A stretch of DNA of 64,000 nucleotides from positions 1,310,723 to 1,374,722 of the forward strand of contig CH003228.1 in assembly GCA_000149265.1 (NCBI GenBank). Direction: 5' to 3'. Positions 29,651 to 40,733 of this stretch are shown one piece after another. The DNA comes from Ciona savignyi. Taxonomy: Eukaryota; Chordata; Ascidiacea; Phlebobranchia; Cionidae. The notes below the pieces were generated by a model. The model ran no database searches. It saw nothing but the letters and a program-made list of their open reading frames with translations, and had not been told where the DNA came from. The position numbers and the translations under genes are program-made. How positions within the stretch are numbered: position 1 is the stretch's first letter; each line of letters starts with the position of its first letter.

Positions 29651-31380
29651 GATCGCCTTTATCCCAAGCTTTCGGCACGGCGCAGATTAATTTGTTGAAC
29701 TCTGTAAAATTGTCTAAGGTATCGGTTATCGGATAAGCTTCCCGTAATTCGTTGAAGCTCATATAGTTACCCTCGATGTTAATAATTTGTGAGTAGTTGG
29801 TAATCCCGGCCTTCGCCAAGTCCACAATAAAGAATGTTCTATTGCGCGATTTGATCTTTGGGTTCAACCAGAGGTAGCGAGGGTCGTTAATGCGATCAAG
29901 GCGAGTTCCGCTGGAGTATACACGTCTAACAGCTACTGCCGTGGTCCGAAGCGCGCGCAAGGGGAATAGCCGGACGATGTCGTTGGACGTTTCCCGTAAC
30001 TTGGACTGCAGTGTTGCTGCTAATGCCGCTTTACTAAAATATACATTTTCCACGTCTTTCCAGGCTGCATGGTAGTCCGAGTCTAGTAAGTTTATTATCC
30101 ATTTGGCTTGCAATGCCAAGATATAGGCGTCAATATCAAGCATTTTTGCCCCTCCCTCACCAATGTCTCTACATAGCGTTGTTCTCTTGATGCGTTCCCA
30201 ATTGGACCCCCATATAAAGTAAAAAATGCTTTGTTTAAGTTTTTTTAAGAAGTCCCTAGGTGGCGGCGTAGGTATTACACTTAGTTTGTACGTCAGTGTC
30301 GGTATGACTAAGGATTTAATCACTGTTACTTTTCCGAGTAGCGTCAAGGTTCGAGAGGCCCAAATATTTAATAGCGTTTTAATTTTATTTAAAGGTTCCG
30401 TCATATTAATAGTAAAAAGATCTCGACCATTGTTATTTCGACCAATGGGAAATACAATGCCAAGATATTTTATCGTGTCATTAGGCCACGGCAATCCTTT
30501 ATTTAGAAGGGGTTTTAAATCGCACGACCGTTTACTGCCAATGTAAAACGCGTTAGATTTCTGTAGGTTTATTACGCAGCCGGACATTTTTCCGTAGTTT
30601 TCCAGGATTTTATATGCTAAGTTAAAGCTTTTAGCCTCCCCGTCCAGCGTTATCATGGTATCGTCCGCCAACATGGAAATTTTTATCTCCTTTTCCTTGA
30701 CTATTATGCCGGGAATTTGTGCCGAGCGAATTTCCACCGCTAATATTTCGATTGCCAAAACGAATAATGTAGGTGACAAAGGATCACCTTGACGAACGCC
30801 ACGTTGAGATTTAAATTGTTTGGAAACGTGATTATTGTTAATAATAGAACAGCTTGGGTCGGTATAAAAGATTCTAATCCAATTTTGAATATGTTGACCG
30901 AATCCCCATCGTTTTAACATTTGGTTGACAAACGTCCAGCTTAGCGTATCGAATGCTTTATAGAAGTCCACGTTAAATATTGCCCCAGGTATGCTTTCAG
31001 CATCACAATAATCGATTAAGTTAAATAAAAGTCGAATGTTATTGCCTATATACCTGCCTTTCATGAACCCATTTTGATCGGGATGTATCAAAGAGGGAAG
31101 GAGGCTCTTGATTCTGGTATTTATAACTTTTGATATTATTTTATAATCGACGTTCAAAAGAGTGATTGGGCGGTAGTTGGTCGCTAGCAATAAATTCTTG
31201 TTAGGTTTAGGAATTAATGTTATTACCCCGTGCTTTTGCGTTTCCGACAGATATCCGTTTCTTTCTGTTAAATGGAGCGCGTCCATAAAATAAGACTTTA
31301 TGTCAACCCAAAACAGTTTGTAAAATTCGGCGGGAAACCCGTCGCTACCAGGCGATTTATTGTTTGGCATCGTATCCAGG
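29634..31380 (-). pseudogene. LINE reverse transcriptase (ORF2 fragment)
   Basis: The frame enters the element from host DNA and runs about 580 codons through the RT domain: KALDTMPNNKSPGSDGFPAE, YRPITLLNVDYKI, QNGFMKGRYIGNNIR, NVDFYKAFDTLSW, QRGVRQGDPLSPTLF and the catalytic box MLADDTMIT (A-DD in place of the usual F/YADD). A thumb region follows (KYLGIVFPIG). It ends at a stop at 29634. It has the character of an L1/Tx1-type element, though I cannot fix the clade. Endonuclease absent. Confidence 0.9.
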
Positions 31381-31739
31381 GCTTTTTCAACATGTGTGTT
31401 TTTGTACACATGCATGTCGCGCGTGCGCTCTCTACCGGGCCTTAATGACGAAACAGTCACATCGATATGACGTAAATTTACTTTTCAACTGGGCTGTTAT
31501 AAATTTAAGTTTCAACTAGACTGTTATAGTTGTTTTCTTCAACTAATGGGTCCCACAGTTATCTTTTACAGCCGTTTAGATAATATTTCTTGTATTTCTT
31601 GATTTAAAGAGTTGCTGATTACCATTTTTTTCAAATTATGTTGAATTTTCGGATGACTGTAAGGTGTCCGTTAGGGTTTTTACCACAATTCCGATAAAAA
31701 GCACATCTAGTTCTTCCATGGATTGTAAAACAAGTTTTA

Positions 31740-31876
31740 ATCATTGATAATAAAAAGATTTATAATCATTGATAAATAAAAAGATTTATAATGAGTGATA
31801 AATAAAAAGATTTATAATCATTGATAAATAAAAAGATTTATAATCATTGATAAATAAAAAGATTTATAATCATTGG
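31740..31876 (+). repeat. 26-bp minisatellite
   Basis: About five tandem units of TTTATAATCATTGATAAATA plus AAAAGA, with one unit carrying ATGAG in place of ATCAT. It lies in the unique spacer between the two duplicated GNAT segments. Confidence 0.9.
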
Positions 31877-32129
31877 GTTAACGAAATAATATTTCATAGA
31901 ATCTGATCTTAATTGTAACTTTCGCGATGCTTAATAATATATGACGAATACAGGAAGTTCCCTTCGGACTACAATTTAAAGGCGGGTTGTATGTATTTAG
32001 ATTTATTTTCACGTTATTTAACAATTTGTGATGTTTCAATTCGAAAACTCCTTCTGGGTAATTTGAAGGCGATAGGGTAAACCTGTTACAATTCTGTTTG
32101 TTTTGAATTAAATCATGTTAATTGTTAAG

Positions 32130-35100
32130 CGCTATGGGAAAAAGAAGCTAAATTCCTGAAAAACTTTACGTTTTTCACGGCTTCGGGGGAATTCACCAAA
32201 GTTTATTACCCAAAATATATATTTGTCATCTCTAGATAATTTTATCTAACACTTCTTAAAGTTTCAATTCGATTCGATCACTCTTTTTTAGAGATGCCAT
32301 TCCCGTCACAATAATGATTTAGGAACAAATCTTTATTTTGAGTATTTTTTTTATTTTAATTGATAAAGCAGTGACTAACGCACTAACTTTTCATCAAATC
32401 TGATCAAATTTAAATTACTTTTCAAGCGCTATACTCAAAAAAGAATGCTTTGGTAAATTTGCGATGTTTAGCCATAGTTTAAAATCTCAAGCTAACGATT
32501 CTTTGGAACTAGAGTCAGCAGTCCAGCATTAGAAAAGGTGCAGGATATAAAGTCAGCAGTCTAGCATTAGAAAAGGTGCAGGGTATAGAGTCAGCAGTCT
32601 AGCTGTAATAAACACGTCTGGCTTGTTTTGCTCTTAAGTATTCTCTGTGTATCAGTGGCTAAAAAATGCTCGTATCTCTCTCCCCGGTTTTATTAGGTGA
32701 CTAAAAGCTGAAACTTCTGGTTTATATCGGGTAACGAATGATGAAAAGAGTAAATTAGGATGAAACAAGTAGTAAACGAGATGGTGACGAGTTGCAAACG
32801 AGGTGGAAACGAGTTGGAAACGAGTTGGAAACGAGATTTTCTAAATTTATGGTTCTACACGGAAAAACTTAAACTGTTCAATAAATCTGGTCTTAAGGCT
32901 GTTCAAAAGGGTTAATGAAAAATGTTCTTATTATCAGATATTAGAAAAATTTAAAGCAGTCTCATTGGATGAGAAATACAAATCTAGAATTGACAACAAT
33001 GTGTTGCAAATCACTGAAGCGAAACAGAAAAATAATAAATTTCAATTGGGGACAAATTTCAAGTTTAAGTTTGGTTGTAACTACTAGCACTTAGAAAAGG
33101 TAGGTATAACATTCAGCAGATTTTACATTAGTAAAAGATATAGCAACCGATCGCCAAGCCAGACGCACAATAAGTAGCTGTGACATCGCTATTTAGTCTT
33201 GTCGATAACATCCGGTGAGCCAGTGTAAAAGAGAATAAAAGCGGCCAGGTTTTTGCCTTCGGGACTTAGTATACCCATGTCTGGTATAGAGTCAGCAGTG
33301 TAGCATTTCAAGGATGGGTATAGATATATTACTCATATTTACGTAAGGTTTGATAAAAACGTTGGTGTTGTTATAACCCTAGCTTAGCTCATGTTCACAT
33401 TCAGGTTAGTGGAGTTTACAGTTTGTTAAATAAGATGGAAAATGCATTGAAATAATGCAACATTTGGTGATAAGATAAAACGATATTAATGTTTATCACC
33501 GTTAATGGGAAAACACAGGGGGCGTTAACAAACGGGAAATAGTCAGATAACCTTGCGCGGTTACCGGAGCTAATTTTTGTGAGTTGTGTATATAACTACG
33601 TAGCCTTTGGCAAGTTTAACTCATAACTCCTCGGCTGTCGCTTTGACGTACTGAAAGCCGGTCGAACACATAAAAAACAAAACAGCGGCCTTATCAATGG
33701 TTTTGTCGGCAGTATATTTAAAAATTCGTGCTTGTATCATATTCAACTAAATCAAGAAATGTATACAAATCGATTAAATTGTCATAATGTGTCGTAAATA
33801 GTCATAACAAAATGTCATAATAGTAACCACTAAACCTTCTAAAAGAGTAAAATGACTATTTCCGCCATACATTTAAATGGTGCGAAACATGATGTATCAA
33901 ATTGGCATTCATCACATGTGCCACTAAAATTATGTGTTTTACTGAAATTGAGGTTTTGTTCCAAAGCGGTAAGAGATGCACTGTGCAGCTGAAACTCCGG
34001 ATTCTTTGCGGGTTTTCTTTAGAAAACTATCAAACAACCATTTGGAAGAGGTACAACTATTCGCGGCGAAACATTATGCTCCCCGGGAGCCTTCTATGTC
34101 TGCTCTCAACGCCCCAATGGATGAACGAGTTTTTGCAGTAAAAGCTCGCGCTGAATGGTATTTAAAAGAATATTCTGGAATTGGTGCTTTTGACTACTAT
34201 ACTGGAAGGCTAATCGGAGTAAATTTTTGCAAAATTAAGGTCAAGCCGATACACGATGAACCAATTAAAACAGATAACGCTATAACTCAGCTAGGAACAG
34301 AGTTTCCTTGGTGCGCAACTCGAACAAGGCTGTTTGACCGATCAGGCTACATAGATATATTTAGTCTAGTTGACGCAAAGAGAGTTGGAATTAACGTCAT
34401 GCTGGCAGTGGATGCTGATTGTTGCAACATGGGACTCGGCGCTGCTATTATAAAGGAAAGCGATAGCATGGCAAGAGAAGATGGGTGTGATTTTACCGTA
34501 GCATCTACAATTTCTCATTACTCTCAAAAACTCTTTCTGAAGCAGGGCTATAAAGATCTACGATCTCTTGATCTCAACGAATACGTTGATGCGACAACAG
34601 GCCTGAAACCGTTCAACGTAACACCTCCCCATCATATTATTTCCCTTCTTTATAAACCTCTATATTGGCTGAGTTAAAAATTGAACTTTTGTACGGATAA
34701 TTATGCGGATTTCGAACAACACCTTTTCTAATTTAGTGTTTACTCTGATTATAACTTAAACGCTAGTTTTTGTCAGTTTTTTATCTTTTTGTTTTATTTT
34801 CAAACGCTAACAGGCATGGCGTGTTGCCCCTAGATGTATACATCTATCAGTAGGAGTATGGAAAATTCCTCGATTTTTTTTAGAAATTTAGCTTCTTTTC
34901 CTTATAGCGCTAAATTAAAAAAATTTAAAACACATGTGGTAAAATATTCGTCCGTTAACAAATGCTGTTTAAAATTCAATAGAAGCCGCTTATTATGACC
35001 ACGGATAATATGACCAGCCGTTTATTTTGACCAGCTTAATTCGGTCCGGAATTTCTCCATTTAATATGACCAAATTTCGGATAATATGACGAACATTTTC

Positions 35101-35250
35101 TTCATCTCTTTTATTACAGTACAGTAATTTTTTTCAGCCACACTCTTCACCTTTCAACATGCGTGTTTTTGTACACATGCATGTCGCGCGTGCGCTCTCT
35201 ACCGGGCCTTAATGACGAAACAGTCACATCGCTATGACGTAAATTTACTA
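32130..35250 (+). repeat. Direct duplication, copy 2
   Basis: Second copy of the GNAT segment, lacking the LINE. Compared with copy 1 it carries an extra insert at about 32605-33090 that includes a short GAGTTGGAAACG tandem. Confidence 0.85.
33976..34677 (+). CDS. GNAT-family N-acetyltransferase, copy 2
   Basis: An intact 233-aa frame that differs from copy 1 at only a handful of residues (for example TLRFFF to SLRVFF, QVQLFV to EVQLFA, SLI to SLV, DNM to DSM). The acetyl-CoA motif CCNMGLGAAI is unchanged. The copy 1 stop TAA is TAT here (CTATATTGG), adding YWLS before the next stop. Flanking DNA upstream (33300-33900) and downstream (to 35250) is duplicated too, so promoter sequence came with the gene. 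Two conserved copies without frame damage argue for function, or for a very recent event. Confidence 0.8.
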   Translation: MHCAAETPDSLRVFFRKLSNNHLEEVQLFAAKHYAPREPSMSALNAPMDERVFAVKARAEWYLKEYSGIGAFDYYTGRLIGVNFCKIKVKPIHDEPIKTDNAITQLGTEFPWCATRTRLFDRSGYIDIFSLVDAKRVGINVMLAVDADCCNMGLGAAIIKESDSMAREDGCDFTVASTISHYSQKLFLKQGYKDLRSLDLNEYVDATTGLKPFNVTPPHHIISLLYKPLYWLS

Positions 35251-35423
35251 ACACAGTACTATGTTATTTATTCTGTTCACTGTACCACCGCTTGTACATA
35301 TTGTTACATACTGTATAATACTTAGTTTTGGATTTAAGCGCGGTTATTGCGACTTCGGTTTTTATGACCATTCGGATATTATGTCCAAAATTGTTTAGTC
35401 TCCAAGTGAAGCGGCGCCTACTG
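34977..35423. mobile_element. Pogo/Tigger-like MITE (full length, copy 2)
   Basis: Ends CAATAGAAGCCGCTTATTATG and, inverted, CAGTAGGCGCCGCTTCACTT, about 447 bp with a TA immediately outside the right end. Repeated GATAATATGACC words inside each arm. CAGTAGAA plus TA targets is the pogo/Tigger signature. No transposase. Confidence 0.65.
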
Positions 35424-35879
35424 TATACCTATGAGTAACAAAAAAACTTTAGGAATTGTGTTAAATATGAATATTTTTATTGAAAAGAGTATCTATAACG
35501 AGTATTTTAACGTAAGAGATTTAAAAATTAGGTTGGGGATTTTAGAACCTATCTAAGATGGACTAGATGTGCTTTTTACCTACCCCAGCGTAACACCTCA
35601 CAGTCATCACAAATATCAACATAATATATCTAGTATAATGGCAGGTTAAAAAATATGGCAACTACAATTTTTTAAAAATTATCTAAACGGTTGTAGATGT
35701 ATCTGACAAATATTTATACAAATCTGTATACTTTTTTAATTGCACATGAAAAATAATTTTGTTTGGTAACTTTGAGACCCATTAAGTTTATGCTTGCAAA
35801 AACAAAATTAAAGAAGCCCGGTTAATATCTTCTGAAATGTCAAATAATACGGACCTGACGTACACATATCTAACAATAG

Positions 35880-36090
35880 CATATATATTGTTTAATGAAC
35901 ATGGATAACAAGATCCGTTTGTTACTCCAGGGACCCTGCGTTTATGCTTGCCGAAACAAACTACTGTATATACTCGGTGTATAAAATAAATTAATTGTGG
36001 TTGGGACCCTACTCTCATAAACACATATATAGCATACAAAATGTATTTTACAAATAGTGGTGTTTAAACACGTGATTGACACTCTCTAGT
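35880..36090 (-). repeat. Right inverted repeat of the GNAT composite
   Basis: The reverse complement of the left end with substitutions and small indels. GGGACCCTGCGTTTATGCTTG, ACTCGGTGTATAAAATA and CACGTGATTGACACTCTCTA can be paired block by block with the left end. Confidence 0.7.
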
Positions 36091-36426
36091 GAATTATGTA
36101 TTTTACCGGATTTCCCGTTGTAACAAGAATATAAGCACGTCCGCCGATTTCTCGCTTAGTTTTTTGAAATTTGGAAAAGACAAGTTGCATTAAATTAAAA
36201 AATGTAAAGAATTATTAAATAACAACGTAAAATACATTACAAGTCCCCCAAAAAACCACAATAATATAAAAACAATTTAATTTTCTGTGTTTTAATTGTC
36301 GTTTATTTAGTATACCAACCTGATTATTTAATTCAAAAAACATGGATGCTAAGTTTGGAATGGTAACTCGTGTAACCATTAGTTTCTTTGTGCAGAAACA
36401 AACGTTATACACTTTGTTTGTGGATT

Positions 36427-36720
36427 ATGCCGGTGAATGGGAAGACCAAGATGGTTAACACACGGGCAATCATCAGATTACCTCGCGCGCCCCGCCGGGT
36501 TACCGGAGCTATTGCAGTTTATTGTGTATGGTTCACACGTTCCTTTAATTTAGTAGAACCCATTAATCCGTTGGGTCTAGGCAATGGTAGTTAAGTGGTG
36601 GTGACCAGTTTCGTGGTGGTGACCTTAACCAAGGATACAACCGAGTAGGTGGTGACCAGTTTCGAACCCGGCTGCTGCAAGGCGACGCCCTAAACCAGCA
36701 TACTATAACCTGTCGGACTA
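36427..36720 (-). repeat. tRNA-derived SINE-like repeat, copy C
   Basis: Reverse orientation of the copy A module order: GGTTAACACACGGGCAATC, ATTACCTCGCGCGCCC, CCGGGTTACCGGAGCTATTG, CCCATTAATCCGTTGGGT. A partly duplicated GTGGTGACCAGTTTCG occurs at the head end. Confidence 0.75.
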
Positions 36721-36985
36721 TGTCATATATATACCATGTGGGTTAGGTAAACAGGCTAACAGTTCGTTTTATTTAGAAAATATATTCAAGTTTGGATTAG
36801 TAACAACCGTTATAGAAGGCGTTCAACAAATTAATCTTCCTATCTATCCAATGTAAGTTGACCTCACACAGAGGAATGTCACTCAAAATCCAAGAAGTCT
36901 TTTTTACAATTTAAAATTAAAGCTTGGATCTGCAACCTAAACTTAAAACCTTCCAAATTTTTACCTAAAAGTGTTAAGTCTATAC

Positions 36986-37317
36986 CAGTGGTTCCCAACC
37001 TGGGGTCGCAAAGCATGTTAAAGGGGACCGCGAAGCTATTGCTAATGTAAAGACAGAGGTGAATGTCAGTAAGACTGGGTACCGGTACTAGTATCATGTG
37101 CTATCCTGTGTATAACTTTTTATGAAGACATTTTACTCGAATTGCTTGTAGCACAATATTATTGCATCATTATGCGTCGATTGTGATGTCATAAACTATG
37201 ACCGCGTGATTGTTAACGTACAATAGCTGCAAATTGAAACTCTGTTAGGGAAGTAGCCTAGTATATTATACAACAGAAATAAGGGAGTCACCTAGACATA
37301 AAGATTGGAAACCACTG
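36986..37317. mobile_element. hAT MITE with exact 8-bp target duplication
   Basis: Starts CAGTGGTTCCCAACCTGGGG and ends GATTGGAAACCACTG. Flanked on both sides by gtctatac (36978-36985 and 37318-37325). The CAGTGGTTCCCAACC terminus plus an 8-bp duplication is diagnostic of Charlie-like hAT elements. 332 bp, non-coding. Confidence 0.93.
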
Positions 37318-37325
37318 GTCTATAC

Positions 37326-40300
37326 CCTTTCGTACATCGGCAACTTTTTTCCCAACAAAATAGCTATCAGATGCACAATCAACATCTTTATTTCACAAAG
37401 CACTGCTCCACCATTACAAAACTTTACAACTAAACGAGAACACCGGCGCGTAGTCTATAAGCACATGTTGCTTCCAACAGACATAGAGAATTCACTACCA
37501 TTGTTAATCAACAAAACAATGTTTAAAAACAATGACTAAGGGAGAGGGTACCACTCGTCAAATCCTGTCGGGCATAGAGGTCCATTAATTGGTTATACGC
37601 CATTTAAACACTTTGTATATAATATACCAACGGTGATAAGGTAGTCAGGGAACCCGGTCGTTTCTACATGCAGAAAAATGTCACATCTTATAAAAAGAAA
37701 ATGCCGATTTGAAAAAATCTCAACATGTTTGCTGGACATAACCTAACTAATTTGTTCAGTACTGTCAATTAAGGAAAAGTTATAGATATTTGCATCTGGT
37801 GGTTCGACTTTATTTAGGCTTGGTTTAGTCGTATAGGTCTATAAGCGACTTGGTAATCGGCATTCTAAGAGAAACAAGAAATGGAGATTAAAAAGAATTT
37901 TATATCATTATTTTCAGTTGCAACTAGGCTAAGACATACCTTCGATTTTTAACAATTATTCTTTGATTGTAACATCGAATATAACTAGTATTCCCAAACC
38001 GCTATTGATTATTATACGCGTCACAAAAATAATTAGCTTACGTCATACTTGCCACTCGATATATTACAATGCCACTTTAATGTGTATGGTGCATAAAGAC
38101 TATTGGGAAAACTACATGTTTCTGTTTTTCTTGTTGTATTGTATATGTTGTATGTATATTATATGTCATTTAATAAAGGTTGTTTAAATTTTGTAAAAAC
38201 TATTTTCTTATTTAATGGATCAAAACAATTTCCTGCAGTACAAACCCTTTTTATCCACACACCTATTTTAAAACCCTTTACCAAATACAGAGATGTATTC
38301 ATCTATCTTAAGTCAAGTATGTTTCGCTTAGGTCAGTTGATTAGAGCGCCTTTCGTAATAGAAAGGATGATCAGTTGAAACTAACTATGAAAAAGAAAAA
38401 CTATGAAAAGAATTTCTATCATATTCTAGTAACAGCGACGGATAGCAATGTAGTTTTGTCTGTCGTTAAGAAAGGAGGCAGATAAGGTGAATCTAATGAA
38501 TTTCTTTTTTGCATTTCCTGTTACAAGACGCAACATTGTTTCAAACCAGAAGTATATATGATCATGCTCTAAACACATTAAAAAGTCCAATATTAAGCCC
38601 TTATCGAAATAGTTTTTTTAACTGACGAAACGTGGTGTTTAACCGATTTACCAGTTTATTGCCAATACCGCTTTAAAGAAATTCAATCGTTTTATCAAAC
38701 TCTATAGTTACGAAACATAAATCAAAATGGATGTACATCAAGAACACGCGAAACACGAAAGTAAAAATTAATATGGTTGCTATGGAGACGAAACATGCGA
38801 AGTTTAAATGACATAAAATACTTTTAGCCGAGAATCCTTAGTATTTATTGATTTTTTTTCTTACAACTTGTGTATCCTTCCCATTTTTTATTTGTACCTA
38901 TCAGCCGACCATTCAATTACACTCCCCTATTAGGAGAAGTAAAATGTTGCATCTCGAAATGGAATTGATAATCTAATAAGACGGTTGTAATTAAATTAAT
39001 CTAATTTGGATAGGAAGTTGAGCCCCCTACTTCCGAAGAAGAGATTTTCCGTTTGATTTTAAATTCCGTTTCGATATTCTTGCAATTTATCGCCGAAGGT
39101 TCTATTTTATTGGTGGGTATTGATTTTCTAATCAATAATAAGGAAAAGAATGGCTTGCTAATTGGATATTTTTTAAACCACGTTTACAAATAATTGAATT
39201 AAGCAACGCAATAAATGTTTTAGCTCACGTATTACAAACCTACGCCACCTAAAAGAACGTACACACAGTGGAAACTCAGTTTAAGTTTAATTAGTAAAAT
39301 TAAAAGTTATCGATAATCCTTCAGGCCTATCTAGATCTAAATCTGCACTGATTATTTAAATAAAACATTATGCCATCGCCCGATTTAAGCAATACTATGT
39401 ACAACTTTGATTAACGTGCTAACTTTTATTACTGAAGGACCAAATAAAACTGCAGATTGTTTCTCAATCTTTTAACAGGGAGTGTTGCATTGTTTGGCAT
39501 TTATATTAAAAAGGAAACACAAATCGACTGCCGAAGCACATTTTTGATATGCGTGTGCATTTTTATTGCGTACATACGCTATTTCCACACAGGTAGTTCG
39601 ATTTGATCCTAATGCAACGAATATTGTTATTTGCGAATAACATATAGCAACCACTTTTATCGGTTGCGCAATACGAAGTGAGAAAGAAATCAGCGTGGAA
39701 ACAAACCGGATTTTTTCCGTCATAAAGTAATGTCATAGTATGAACTCTGACATCATAAGGTCATCTTTTGGAAATTACTACTCAATTCTGACGTTGGCAA
39801 GAATTTTCATTTTAATGCAATAAAACGAACATGAATTGGGTTTAATGGTACTAAATGTGTAATATGTTTTTATTATGCATTAAACCGTAATACATAAAGC
39901 ATAATCAGACCGACAAACCTTATTTTAAATAATTTAATAAATCGCTCTAAAGTATCCACTTATATTGTTTGAACTAAAATTAATAATTTATTTGAAATTG
40001 GACGATTTTAAACGTTACCGATTTTACTAGCTACTCTCACCTGTAGTTGCATTAAAATTTAAAGCCATTCGGGCAGATTATTTCAGATGGAAAACGTTTA
40101 AAGTAAAAAAAAACATATGTCTGATGGTACGGTGGTATGTATTATTTTAATTAACTTTGTATCATTTGGCATACTTAAGTATCGTCATTTACACACGTAA
40201 TACTTTTACAAGATTGCATTTAAATCTTTATTAAACTATAACTTGCACGAATGTCGATTATGGTATTCTGATCACTTTTTACAAAATTTAATTATCTTTT

Positions 40301-40724
40301 TTTACTATTAAAAGTTTTTTAATATTTGGAAAAAACACATTATTTTGCAAAGATAAAACACTTTGTAGAAATTGTCCATGATTAAATATTATTTTATCTT
40401 TGCAAGATTGGTTGTCAAATGGCATTAGCATCTCTTGTATTGCCTTCACAGGTCGGAAGAAAGGACCTTTCGGCAGAGACGTAATTCCGGCGCAAATTTC
40501 ATTATCTTGACAAGACTGATTGGCCTGGACGTTTCGGTGTTGAATAAAAGCCGGTCGGACTACAGCAATAATTCAGTCGGAGATTTGAGCTCCTAGCCGG
40601 AGCTTCTCTAGTTTTAATTTAACTTATTTGCAGGAAGAAGTTAGTTTGTTAACATTAGAACGCGAATCTTTATATTACTAAACACTGGTAACGTCTTTGC
40701 AGATAAGTCAATTATACTTTCGCG
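37326..40724. other. Upstream region of the GnRH gene
   Basis: No exon supported. 38325-38380 resembles a degenerate tRNA (GGTCAGTTGATTAGAGCG head). AT-rich elsewhere. The last 250 bp contain the GnRH promoter elements listed separately. Confidence 0.4.
40518..40550 (+). promoter_or_regulatory. Candidate GnRH core promoter
   Basis: An inverted CCAAT box (GATTGGCC, 40518-40525) and a TATA-like TGAATAAAAG (40541-40550) lie about 180-215 bp upstream of the start codon. This would place transcription initiation near 40570-40580, giving a leader of about 155 nt. Confidence 0.45.
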
Positions 40725-40733
40725 TTGGTCGCA

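Larger units (their letters stand above)
28878..31383 (-). mobile_element. 5'-truncated non-LTR retrotransposon (LINE), 2.5 kb, with target-site duplication
   Basis: Flanked by direct repeats of ttttcaacatg (28867-28877 and 31384-31394). A 40-base poly(T) tract (28878-28917) marks the 3' poly(A) end on the reverse strand. The uninterrupted sequence at 35150-35170 in duplication copy 2 is the empty site. The body encodes a reverse transcriptase and a C-terminal RNase-H-less zinc-binding region, but lacks the endonuclease and ORF1, so it is a typical dead-on-arrival insertion. Confidence 0.93.
26350..31475 (+). repeat. Direct duplication, copy 1 (contains LINE insertion)
   Basis: Begins AGCGCTATGGCAAAAAGAAG and ends GACGTAAATTTAC. 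It aligns with 32130-35250, interrupted here only by the LINE at 28878-31383. Colinear marks include GAGATGCCATTCCCGTCAC, the GTCAGCAGTCTAGCATTA minisatellite, the GNAT gene and the pogo-like left end. Noncoding parts are nearly as similar as the gene, so the duplication is recent. Confidence 0.85.
25554..36090. mobile_element. 10.5 kb composite bounded by long inverted repeats, carrying two GNAT genes
   Basis: The left end (25554 onward) begins ACTAGAGAGTGTCAACCACG and the right end (to 36090) is its inverse with few changes (ACTAGAGAGTGTCAATCACG). The similarity continues inward for roughly 150-200 bp: TTTGTATGCTAT, TGTGTTTATG, ACACCGAGTA, GCATAAACGCA and GGGTCCCT all occur in the same order. 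Between the ends lie about one unit of the 335-bp repeat (25923-26270), two direct copies of a 3 kb GNAT segment, a nested LINE and a 26-bp minisatellite. No transposase is recognisable, so the element is non-autonomous, decayed, or a non-standard class. The flanks (gaattcatatg left, gaattatgta right) are similar but give no exact target duplication. Confidence 0.6.

Noticed and set aside
25541-36100. 8-bp target duplication (gaattatg) around the GNAT composite
   Set aside because: The left flank is gaattcatatg, which needs a 3-bp indel to match. Too weak to claim.
38321-38382. tRNA-like stretch (GGTCAGTTGATTAGAGCG ... GATCAGTTGAAAC)
   Set aside because: The A-box-like head is good, but the anticodon arm gives a 6-nt loop and no matching acceptor stem is present. 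Treated as a tRNA-derived fragment.
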